Source of the DNA: Lachnospiraceae bacterium
GTDB lineage: Bacteria; Bacillota; Clostridia; Lachnospirales; Lachnospiraceae
Assembly (NCBI GenBank): GCA_015056765.1
Contig: SVFQ01000013.1
Span: 1-64,000, forward strand
Direction: 5' to 3'
Length of the DNA stretch: 64,000 bases
Of the stretch, positions 8,004 to 15,255 are shown one piece after another (positions within the stretch are counted from its first letter, which is position 1; every line of letters begins with the position of its first letter). A program made the position numbers and the translations under genes. Under the pieces are notes generated by a model. It was not told the origin of the DNA. It searched no databases and saw only the letters and a list, made by a program, of their open reading frames with translations.

Positions 8004-9779
8004 ATGATGCAATCACGTACCCATACCTGCGGTGAATTACGTCTGGCTAATGCCGGCGAGCAGGTAACATTAGTAGGATGGATGGAAAATGTCCGTGAAG
8101 TGGGAGCAAACCTAGGCTTCCTGATTCTTCGTGATTTCTATGGAACAACTCAGATTGTCATTGAAACAGAAGAGATGATGAACACTGTAAAGGAAATCAC
8201 CAAGGAATCTACGATTTCTGTTACCGGTGTTGTAAGAGAACGTAGTAATAAAAATACCAAGATTGAAACCGGTGAAATCGAAGTAGTACCTTCTGAAGTA
8301 AAGGTTCTTGGTAAATGCCGTTATAGAGAACTGCCTTTCGAAATCAATCATAGTAGAGAAGCAGATGAGACTACTCGTTTGAAATATCGTTTCCTGGATT
8401 TGAGAAATCCGGAAGTAAAGAAAAACATCGTATTAAGAAGCCAGGTAGTGGCAGCACTTCGTCAGTCCATGACAGAACATGGATTTATGGAAATCACAAC
8501 CCCTATTCTGACTGCTTCTTCTCCGGAAGGTGCAAGAGATTACCTGGTACCTGCCAGAAAGCATCCGGGTAAATTCTATGCATTACCACAGGCACCACAG
8601 CAGTTTAAACAGCTTTTAATGGTATCCGGAATCGACCGTTACTTCCAGATTGCACCTTGCTTCCGTGATGAAGATGCCAGAGGAGACAGAAGCCCGGGTG
8701 AATTCTATCAGCTGGATATGGAAATGGCTTTTGCTACACAGGATGACGTATTTGCAGTATGTGAAGACGTGCTTCCTCCTATTTTTGCAAAATACGGTAC
8801 TTATAACCGTGCAAGCAAATCTCCATTTGTACAGATTCCATATCTGGAAGCTATGGAGAAATACGGTTCTGATAAGCCGGACCTTCGTATCGACTTAACT
8901 GTACAGGATGTGACAGCAGAACTTGGCGGATGCGGTTTTGAGCCATTCGCGGATGAGTGTGTAAAGGCTGTAGTCATCTCTGACTTCCATGAAAGCCGTA
9001 AGTTCATCGATAAGACTTTGGCTGATGTAGAAGTGGTAGCCGGTGCAAAGGGCTACTGGTTCCGCATGGATGAAAACGAAGAAATCGTAGGTGGTATCTC
9101 TAAATTTGTAGCACCTATCAAAGATAAAGTAGTTGCTAAATTAGGACTTAAGAAGGATGACCTGGTAGTGCTTTCTGCTGGTAAGAAGCTTGCAGCACAG
9201 AAGACAGCAGGTGTTATCGTAAAGACCTTTGGTGCAGCAGTACCCGGACATATGGATAAAGAACAGTACAGCTTCTGCTGGATTGTAGATTTTCCTATGT
9301 ATGAAATCGGGGAAGAATCCGGAGAACTGGAATTCTGCCACAACCCATTCTCTATGCCAAGTGGCGGATTAGAGACTTTGGAAAAAGCAGAAAGAGGAGA
9401 AATCGATCCTCTGTCCATCACAGCAGACCAGTATGACTTAGTATGTAACGGCGTAGAGTTATCCTCCGGTGCGGTACGTAACCATGATCCTGAGATCATG
9501 ATCAAAGCATTTGAATTAGTACGTCTGGGTGAGGACGATGTGAAGTCCAAATTCCCTGCATTGTACAATGCATTCTGCTACGGAGCACCACCACACGCAG
9601 GTATTGCACCTGGTGTTGACCGTATGATTATGCTTTTAGCTGGTGAGGACACCATTAGAGAGATTATTCCATTCCCGATGAACAAGAATGCACAGGATAT
9701 TCTTATGGGTGCACCTGGCGAAGTAACAGAGAAACAGTTAGAAGAACTGCATATTCGTACAGTAGATGTAGAAGAATAA
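8004..9779 (+). CDS. aspS: Aspartyl-tRNA synthetase
   Basis: A class II aminoacyl-tRNA synthetase of 591 residues, the usual length of bacterial AspRS. The order is an N-terminal OB-fold anticodon-binding domain (about 1-110), catalytic core with motif 2 in FRDEDARGDRSPGEFYQLD, the bacteria-specific GAD insertion in the middle, and motif 3 in GAPPHAGIAPGVDRM. It charges tRNA-Asp in the cytoplasm; whether it also misacylates tRNA-Asn for an amidotransferase pathway cannot be told here, although an asnB gene at 60 kb supplies free asparagine. Two consecutive ATGs (8004, 8007) could start it. hisS follows after about 50 bases, the reverse of the more familiar hisS-aspS order. Confidence 0.97.
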   Translation: MMQSRTHTCGELRLANAGEQVTLVGWMENVREVGANLGFLILRDFYGTTQIVIETEEMMNTVKEITKESTISVTGVVRERSNKNTKIETGEIEVVPSEVKVLGKCRYRELPFEINHSREADETTRLKYRFLDLRNPEVKKNIVLRSQVVAALRQSMTEHGFMEITTPILTASSPEGARDYLVPARKHPGKFYALPQAPQQFKQLLMVSGIDRYFQIAPCFRDEDARGDRSPGEFYQLDMEMAFATQDDVFAVCEDVLPPIFAKYGTYNRASKSPFVQIPYLEAMEKYGSDKPDLRIDLTVQDVTAELGGCGFEPFADECVKAVVISDFHESRKFIDKTLADVEVVAGAKGYWFRMDENEEIVGGISKFVAPIKDKVVAKLGLKKDDLVVLSAGKKLAAQKTAGVIVKTFGAAVPGHMDKEQYSFCWIVDFPMYEIGEESGELEFCHNPFSMPSGGLETLEKAERGEIDPLSITADQYDLVCNGVELSSGAVRNHDPEIMIKAFELVRLGEDDVKSKFPALYNAFCYGAPPHAGIAPGVDRMIMLLAGEDTIREIIPFPMNKNAQDILMGAPGEVTEKQLEELHIRTVDVEE

Positions 9780-9830
9780 TCCATTACTTAGATACTCGTA
9801 ACAGACAGTTTAGAACAATAAGGAAATACT

Positions 9831-11099
9831 ATGGCATTAAGTAAGAAACCTGTTACCGGCATGAAGGATATTCTGCCGGAAGAAATGGAAATCCGTGATT
9901 ACGTGATTTCTGTGATCAAAGAGACCTACGGAAAGTTTGGATTTACATCCATTGAAACTCCTTGTGTCGAGCATATCGAAAACTTGAACTGCAAAGCAGG
10001 CGGTGAGAATGAAAAGCTTACCTTTAAGATTTTGAAACGTGGTGAAAAACTGAAAATCGATGAAGCAAAGGAAGAAAACGACCTGGTAGATGGCGGCCTT
10101 CGCTATGACCTGACAGTACCTCTTGTTCGTTATTATTCCGCCCATGCGGCAGAACTGCCTGCACCTTTTAAAGCATTGCAGATGGGTAATGTATGGCGTG
10201 CGGATCGTCCTCAGAGAGGTAGATACCGTCAGTTTATGCAGTGCGATATTGATATCCTGGGGGAAGCTTCTAATCTGGCAGAAATCGAACTGATTCTGGC
10301 TACCACTACCACACTTGGCAAACTTGGTTTCAAGAATTTCCAGGTACGTATCAATGATCGCCAGATTTTAAAAGCTATGGCCAGTGCTGCAGGATTTACA
10401 GAAGAGCAGTATGATGACGTATTTATCATCTTGGATAAGCTTGACAAAATCGGCGAAGAAGGTGTGAAAGAAGAACTGGCTAAGGCTGGCTATGCAGATA
10501 CAAGCATCCAGACCTTTGTTGGTTTGGTAACTTCCTTGCAGAATGCAGAGAATCCAATCGCTGTATTACAGAACGATTTGGTTGCCAAAGGAAATTTAGA
10601 TGCCAGCGTAGTAGAAGGATTCGAGCAGATTTTGGATTCTGTAAGAGCTTCTAAAGGGGATTATTTTGAACTGGTATTTGATCCTACTTTAGTGCGTGGT
10701 ATGTCTTACTATACCGGTACCATTTTCGAAATAGCTATGCCGGAGTACGGCGGAAGCTGCGGTGGCGGCGGTCGCTATGACAAGATGGTAGGCAAATTCA
10801 TTGGCAATGATGTACCTGCTTGTGGATTCTCCATCGGCTTTGAACGTATTATCATGCTCTTATTAGAGAACGGTTTCAAAGTACCGGGAGCAGATAAAAA
10901 GACTGCTTATTTAATCGAAAAAGGCATGTCAAAAGAGCGCGTCAGTGACATTATGAAAGAAGCCCAGGCTGCTCGTGCAAACGGACAGACTATCCTGGTT
11001 GCTATGATGAATAAAAACAAGAAGTTCCAGAAAGAACAGTTAAATGCACAGGGATATGAAGAATTCAAAGAATTCTATAAAGAAGAACTGAAACACTAA
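9831..11099 (+). CDS. hisS: Histidyl-tRNA synthetase
   Basis: A class II synthetase of 422 residues that charges tRNA-His. Motif 2 is visible in VWRADRPQRGRYRQFMQCD, the histidine-binding region in LVRGMSYYTGTIFE, and the Gly-rich motif 3 area in GGSCGGGGRYDKMVGKF. The C-terminal alpha/beta anticodon-binding domain covers about the last 95 residues. The start ATG is preceded by AAGGAAA. It shares its transcription unit with aspS and probably reads into the zinc-ribbon gene 20 bases downstream, as no terminator is seen between them. Confidence 0.97.
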   Translation: MALSKKPVTGMKDILPEEMEIRDYVISVIKETYGKFGFTSIETPCVEHIENLNCKAGGENEKLTFKILKRGEKLKIDEAKEENDLVDGGLRYDLTVPLVRYYSAHAAELPAPFKALQMGNVWRADRPQRGRYRQFMQCDIDILGEASNLAEIELILATTTTLGKLGFKNFQVRINDRQILKAMASAAGFTEEQYDDVFIILDKLDKIGEEGVKEELAKAGYADTSIQTFVGLVTSLQNAENPIAVLQNDLVAKGNLDASVVEGFEQILDSVRASKGDYFELVFDPTLVRGMSYYTGTIFEIAMPEYGGSCGGGGRYDKMVGKFIGNDVPACGFSIGFERIIMLLLENGFKVPGADKKTAYLIEKGMSKERVSDIMKEAQAARANGQTILVAMMNKNKKFQKEQLNAQGYEEFKEFYKEELKH

Positions 11100-11119
11100 A
11101 CAGAAGGGGAGAATGAAAC

Positions 11120-12829
11120 ATGAAATGTCCTAATTGTGGCCAAGAGATAGCAGATGGCAGTAAGTTCTGTATCTTCTGCGGTACTGTAGTAGAAGAGAAA
11201 AAACCGGAACCTATAGTAGAGCCAGCTCCAGAACCAGTTGCAGAACCTGCACCAGAAGTAGAAGCTCCAAAGATGCAGAAGAAAGAAGTATGTAGCAACT
11301 GTGGTCAGGAACTTGCTCCAGGCGCTGTATTCTGCACAAATTGTGGAACAAAGAAAGGAGCAGCACCTGCTCCTGCACCAGCTCCAGAACCAAAGAAGGC
11401 TGTATGTGCTAACTGCGGCGCAGAATTGAAACCTGGCATGAAATTCTGTACCAATTGCGGTACCAAAGTAGGGGAGGCAGCCCCAGCAGCACCTAAGACT
11501 GTGCCAACACCTCCACCTGCAGCACCAAAAGCTGCACCAAAGCCAGCACCTGCTCCGGCACCACAGCCAGCACCTGCTCCGGCACCACAGAAACCTGCGA
11601 AAGCACCTAAGCCACCCAAGGCTCCAAAAGCTCCAAAGGCTCCGAAACAGCCAAAGGAGAAAAAAGGAAAAGGCGGACTCATCTTTTTAATCATTCTGCT
11701 GATTCTTGTACTATTAGTAGGTGGTGGATATTTCTATCTGTCTCAGGTACAGGGTGTGGATCCTATTGAATATGTCACCGGATTCTTCCAGAAAGACAAG
11801 AACGCTGACACTGAAGATGCGGACAAGGAAGAAGACAAAGAGGAAAAGAAGGATGCTACGGAAGCTTCTGAAAGCCAAGAAGCCGGTGAAGTAGACTTAG
11901 ACGAACTCTTTAAGGATACAGATGCTTCTTATGAAGAAGCTAAGAAACTGTATGACGAACAGTCCTATACAGAAGCAATCGATAAAGCAAAAGCAGCATT
12001 AGAAGAGTACACCAAATTAGCAGCTGACAATGAAGTAAAAGAAGGTGCTAAAGAAAGAGTACAGAATGCTTATAAAGTATACACAGATTCTATCATGGCT
12101 TATTCTGCTATCATCGAGCCTCAGAACATCGGTGCTGTAGGTTATGAGACTATGGCTGGTTATACAGCAGATGCAGATGCTTTGACGGAAAGCCTGAAAG
12201 CAGACTACGAAATCGATTCTGCAAACTATGAGCTTTACTCTCAGGGATTGGTAAATCGTTATCGTGACAAATACATCGCAGCCATCAATGACATCACCAA
12301 TAGAGAGCAGTGGTCCAGAGATGAAGCATGGTCTTGGGCTGAAGAAGCTTACTCCATCCAGAAAGATGGCAAGCTTGTGATGTTTGACGAAAGTCAGCTT
12401 GATGATCCACTGAGACTTCGTTATGTATATTGCCTTGCTTGGATTACCACCAAACGTTGTGAAACAGGTGTAGCAGATGGTAGCATGACTGCAGCAGACG
12501 CTGCAAACGCTATCGCAAGCATTTTGGCTGAAACAGATTACAACCCACTTTTGATTCAGGAATACATCAATTATGCTGCTGCAGCAGGTATGGATACCAG
12601 CAATGCACAGAGCGCATATAATGATGTAGTGAACGCACTGAAGACCTATCAGAATCTGTCTATTGTAACTACCGGTGTAAACTCTGGTACCAGCGTAGAT
12701 TTGAGACATTTCTGGTATTTCAATGACTTAGATGGAGAGGATCAGTACAAAGTCGATATCCACAACGGTACCACAAAAGAAACCCGTGAGTGGATTAGAA
12801 CGAACGTAGCTAAGTGGTTCGCACAGTAA
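11120..12829 (+). CDS. Triple zinc-ribbon, single-span membrane protein with helical C-terminal domain
   Basis: A 569-residue protein of unknown function. Three CxxC-x9-10-CxxC zinc ribbons lie near residues 3-22, 57-78 and 92-113, each ending in FCxxCG. They are followed by a Pro/Ala/Lys-rich linker, a single membrane span near residues 190-212, a very acidic linker (about 225-265) and a helix-rich region beginning like a TPR (YEEAKKLYDEQSYTEAIDKA). The C-terminal third has no family I recognise. The layout suggests zinc ribbons inside and the helical domain outside the membrane. AGAAGGGGAGAA supports the start. Its stop overlaps the start of the metallophosphoesterase gene, a strong hint of joint function. 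Confidence 0.72.
   Translation: MKCPNCGQEIADGSKFCIFCGTVVEEKKPEPIVEPAPEPVAEPAPEVEAPKMQKKEVCSNCGQELAPGAVFCTNCGTKKGAAPAPAPAPEPKKAVCANCGAELKPGMKFCTNCGTKVGEAAPAAPKTVPTPPPAAPKAAPKPAPAPAPQPAPAPAPQKPAKAPKPPKAPKAPKAPKQPKEKKGKGGLIFLIILLILVLLVGGGYFYLSQVQGVDPIEYVTGFFQKDKNADTEDADKEEDKEEKKDATEASESQEAGEVDLDELFKDTDASYEEAKKLYDEQSYTEAIDKAKAALEEYTKLAADNEVKEGAKERVQNAYKVYTDSIMAYSAIIEPQNIGAVGYETMAGYTADADALTESLKADYEIDSANYELYSQGLVNRYRDKYIAAINDITNREQWSRDEAWSWAEEAYSIQKDGKLVMFDESQLDDPLRLRYVYCLAWITTKRCETGVADGSMTAADAANAIASILAETDYNPLLIQEYINYAAAAGMDTSNAQSAYNDVVNALKTYQNLSIVTTGVNSGTSVDLRHFWYFNDLDGEDQYKVDIHNGTTKETREWIRTNVAKWFAQ
11543..11590 (+). repeat. Two perfect tandem copies of a 24-bp unit encoding a Pro/Ala-rich linker
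   Basis: The units 11543-11566 and 11567-11590 are identical and encode Pro-Ala-Pro-Ala-Pro-Ala-Pro-Gln repeats inside the cytosolic linker of the zinc-ribbon protein. Exact nucleotide identity suggests a recent in-frame duplication, so the linker may vary in length between strains. Confidence 0.75.
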
Positions 12830-14025
12830 TGAAACGCAGAAATAGAAGACAAAAAAGAAACTTAAAACAAGGTATTCTCATGGGAGCAGTGCTGGTATTA
12901 GCACTGCTTCTTGGGCTTACAATAGGAGCTCTTTTGACCAGAGAAAAAGAAGAGCAACCGGAAGAAACAGAGACGGAATCTCTATGGGAAACCGTAGAAG
13001 AGGAGCCAGAGACTGAAACCACAGAAGAGACGAAAGAGGCAAAGGATTACCCAGCACCGGTGTATCAGTTCCGTGAAGAAGAAGTGACTGTCGAGGTTGA
13101 GGGGTTAGAGAAAGAGTATACATTGGCCTTTGTCAATGATATCCACATGATATCTGATTTTGAAGCAGGCCCCGTTACCGAAGAATCTCTGCCCACTATT
13201 CAGCAGCGATACGATGAGATGTTCATCACCAATGATGGAAAAGGTATCCCATCTGTAGAACTTTGGCCTGAAATCGTGAAGTACCTCAATCATTATGATT
13301 TTGATGGAGTAATTTTCGCAGCCGACCTTTTGGACTATAGCAGCACCACAAATGTGCAGAAGCTAAAAGAAGGAATGGAGGAACTGAAGTATCCTTTGGA
13401 TAAAATGATGTATCTACGTTCCGACCATGACTATGGCGGATGGTATGGTGGTGAGGCCTATACAGATGATGATGGGGTAAAGGCACAGGAAGATATCTTA
13501 GGTGGAGATAGCATGGAGCAGGTGCTGGACTTTGGAGATTTCCAAGTGGTGGGTATCAATCGCTCTCACAAGAATATTTCTGCAGAACAACATGCCTTTA
13601 TCGATAAGCAGTTGGATAATGGAAAACCAACCATTATGGTAACGCATGTGCCATTTTATTCCGAAGTAGATGAGTCTTTATTAGATTTATCCATGCAAGT
13701 GAGAAATAAAATCTACTATTGGCACCCGCAAGCACCAAACTATGTGCCGGATGGAGAGACCCAGGGCCTTATTGATAGAATGTATCATGGAGATGCCAAT
13801 GTGGTAGAAATCCTGGGCGCCCACATTCACGCATCCTGGGATGGACAGGTGACGGATAGCCTTCGTGAGCATGTGTTTGGCCCTTGCTATCAGGGACAGA
13901 TTGGTATCGTACATGTGATTCCCAAGGGTGGAAAAGTGACGGTCAATATCCATGAAGGGGAAGAGACCGAAGAAGAAACAGAAGAAACAGAGACAGCTGA
14001 AACAGAAAGTACAGAGAGTAACTAA
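12829..14025 (+). CDS. Membrane-anchored metallophosphoesterase-like protein
   Basis: A calcineurin-like phosphoesterase fold behind an N-terminal basic stretch, one membrane span and a Glu/Thr-rich linker, so it should act outside the cell. Metal-site motifs appear in order: DIH (in VNDIHMI), AADLLD for the usual GDxxD, RSDHDYG where the usual GNHD is expected, THVPFY, and GAHIH. The Asn of GNHD is replaced by Asp, so metal binding or substrate choice may differ. The C-terminus is a Glu/Thr-rich tail of about 25 residues. The chosen ATG overlaps the previous stop (TAATG); an in-frame GTG at 12814 is less likely. The substrate is unknown. Confidence 0.75.
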   Translation: MKRRNRRQKRNLKQGILMGAVLVLALLLGLTIGALLTREKEEQPEETETESLWETVEEEPETETTEETKEAKDYPAPVYQFREEEVTVEVEGLEKEYTLAFVNDIHMISDFEAGPVTEESLPTIQQRYDEMFITNDGKGIPSVELWPEIVKYLNHYDFDGVIFAADLLDYSSTTNVQKLKEGMEELKYPLDKMMYLRSDHDYGGWYGGEAYTDDDGVKAQEDILGGDSMEQVLDFGDFQVVGINRSHKNISAEQHAFIDKQLDNGKPTIMVTHVPFYSEVDESLLDLSMQVRNKIYYWHPQAPNYVPDGETQGLIDRMYHGDANVVEILGAHIHASWDGQVTDSLREHVFGPCYQGQIGIVHVIPKGGKVTVNIHEGEETEEETEETETAETESTESN

Positions 14026-14029
14026 AACC

Positions 14030-15058
14030 ATGAACAAGATGATGAAAATAGGACGCGGCGCAGCAGCTATCTGCTTAGCAATCACAACTTTGTTGGCAGG
14101 AGTACTCACAGCCCCCATCACAGCTTATGCCGGTGAAGTAGCTCATATTGAGAAAAGTAAACCGGGAGATTTGATGCCTTATGATGCACCAAACCCTATT
14201 CCGGAAAGCTTTAATGTACCTACCCAGGTATTTGGTTATGGCGGAGAGTACTTTGTATTAGATGCCTATAATCAGCAGATTCTTCATAGTAAAAATGTGT
14301 ATAACGCACCGGAGAGTTGGAATGTCATGGGGAATAAGCTCTATAGACCTCATGCCCTTGCTACAGATGGCATACTTTATGTGGCGGTGGATACCGATAA
14401 TGATAGAGTCGTAACCTATGGAAAGAATGAAAAGGGCTTCCAGGTAGTGGAGACCTTTGAAGGGGTAGGCATCAGACCACACTATGTTACTTACGACCAA
14501 ACTACAGGATTTTTCTATGTTTGGAGTTCGATGACGGGTGTTATGTATCTATATCAGAGAGTACCAAACACCTTACAACTGCAGCTTGTAAAGGCAGTGC
14601 CAGTAGCGGATCTCTATGGGGCCTACACCAGAAGCTTTACCATCGATGGCAATTATATCTACTTCCCAAGTATGGGCAAAAATGCCATTTACGTGGTAGA
14701 TAAAAAGACCTTCAAACTCTTGGCAGTTTACCCGGTAGCACAGGAATTAGGTGGCATGGTACAGGTATTACATATCCAGAACTATTACTACCTGGTAACC
14801 AGCTCAGATGCGGCCGGTGACCAAAAGAAGCAGGCCTTTGTGCGATCTGCATCTTTAGCCGGATTCGTACCGGGAGGCTACGAAGATGCATCTGCTTTAA
14901 TGGGTGGCCTGGATGGCGTACCTTATTACATTACCCAGCTGGAAGATGGTAGATACTACACTCCGGTCATTATGGGGTACTACACATTACCTTATATCTG
15001 CAGATTTGAAATCGTGAATGATACCTTTACCAACGTGAAGCAGATGAAGTATAAATAA
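14030..15058 (+). CDS. Secreted propeller-like protein of unknown function
   Basis: The protein begins with a clear signal peptide (MNKMMKIGRGAAAICLAI, cleavage likely after the Ala-Tyr-Ala near residue 34). The mature part of about 310 residues is made of short beta-rich repeats with patterns such as FVLDAYNQQILH, LYVAVDTDNDRVVTYG and IYVVDKKTFKLLAVYP, which look like NHL/YncE-type propeller blades. The start chosen lies five bases after the metallophosphoesterase stop with AGAGAG upstream; a longer reading from 13952 would overlap that gene by 74 bases and bury the signal peptide. It follows the zinc-ribbon and phosphoesterase genes and is closed by a strong terminator, so the three look like one cassette. 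Confidence 0.7.
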   Translation: MNKMMKIGRGAAAICLAITTLLAGVLTAPITAYAGEVAHIEKSKPGDLMPYDAPNPIPESFNVPTQVFGYGGEYFVLDAYNQQILHSKNVYNAPESWNVMGNKLYRPHALATDGILYVAVDTDNDRVVTYGKNEKGFQVVETFEGVGIRPHYVTYDQTTGFFYVWSSMTGVMYLYQRVPNTLQLQLVKAVPVADLYGAYTRSFTIDGNYIYFPSMGKNAIYVVDKKTFKLLAVYPVAQELGGMVQVLHIQNYYYLVTSSDAAGDQKKQAFVRSASLAGFVPGGYEDASALMGGLDGVPYYITQLEDGRYYTPVIMGYYTLPYICRFEIVNDTFTNVKQMKYK

Positions 15059-15081
15059 GATTTTCGTAAACTGATTTAAGA

Positions 15082-15118
15082 AAGAGCAACTACAAAAATG
15101 TGGTTGCTCTTTTTCTTT
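15082..15118 (+). terminator. Strong intrinsic terminator after the propeller gene
   Basis: A 13-bp stem (15082-15094 with 15099-15111, AAAA loop, one wobble) leads directly into TTTTTCTTTT. It separates the zinc-ribbon/phosphoesterase/propeller cassette from the AAA+ cassette. Confidence 0.88.
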
Positions 15119-15255
15119 TGAAAACGCCGAAAAAAGGGCAGAAAATACAAAATAAGATGTTGAAGAATTGGAGGGTGCATGATATTATTTTAACAGATTG
15201 GTCCTAATGTAAATTGGCTGGACAATTTTAAAACTTAAGAAATGAGCATTTAGAA

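Noticed and set aside
7922-8004. T-box leader before aspS
   Set aside because: The gap is 80 bases, with no T-box core sequence and no terminator/antiterminator pair.
9053-9568. Minus-strand open frame of 171 codons
   Set aside because: It lies inside aspS and is Ser/Pro-rich noise from the opposite strand.
11520-11660. Short repeats resembling a CRISPR or minisatellite array
   Set aside because: They are in-frame Pro/Ala codons without spacers; only one 24-bp unit is exactly duplicated.
11305-11694. Minus-strand Gly/Ala-rich open frame
   Set aside because: It is the complement of the Pro/Ala linker of the zinc-ribbon protein.
12017-12709. Minus-strand open frame of 230 codons
   Set aside because: It is a shadow of the zinc-ribbon gene, has no ribosome binding site and a Cys/Ile-rich composition unlike a real protein.
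13952-14029. Upstream extension of the propeller protein
   Set aside because: It would overlap the phosphoesterase gene by 74 bases and place a Lys/Arg-rich stretch before a clear signal peptide.
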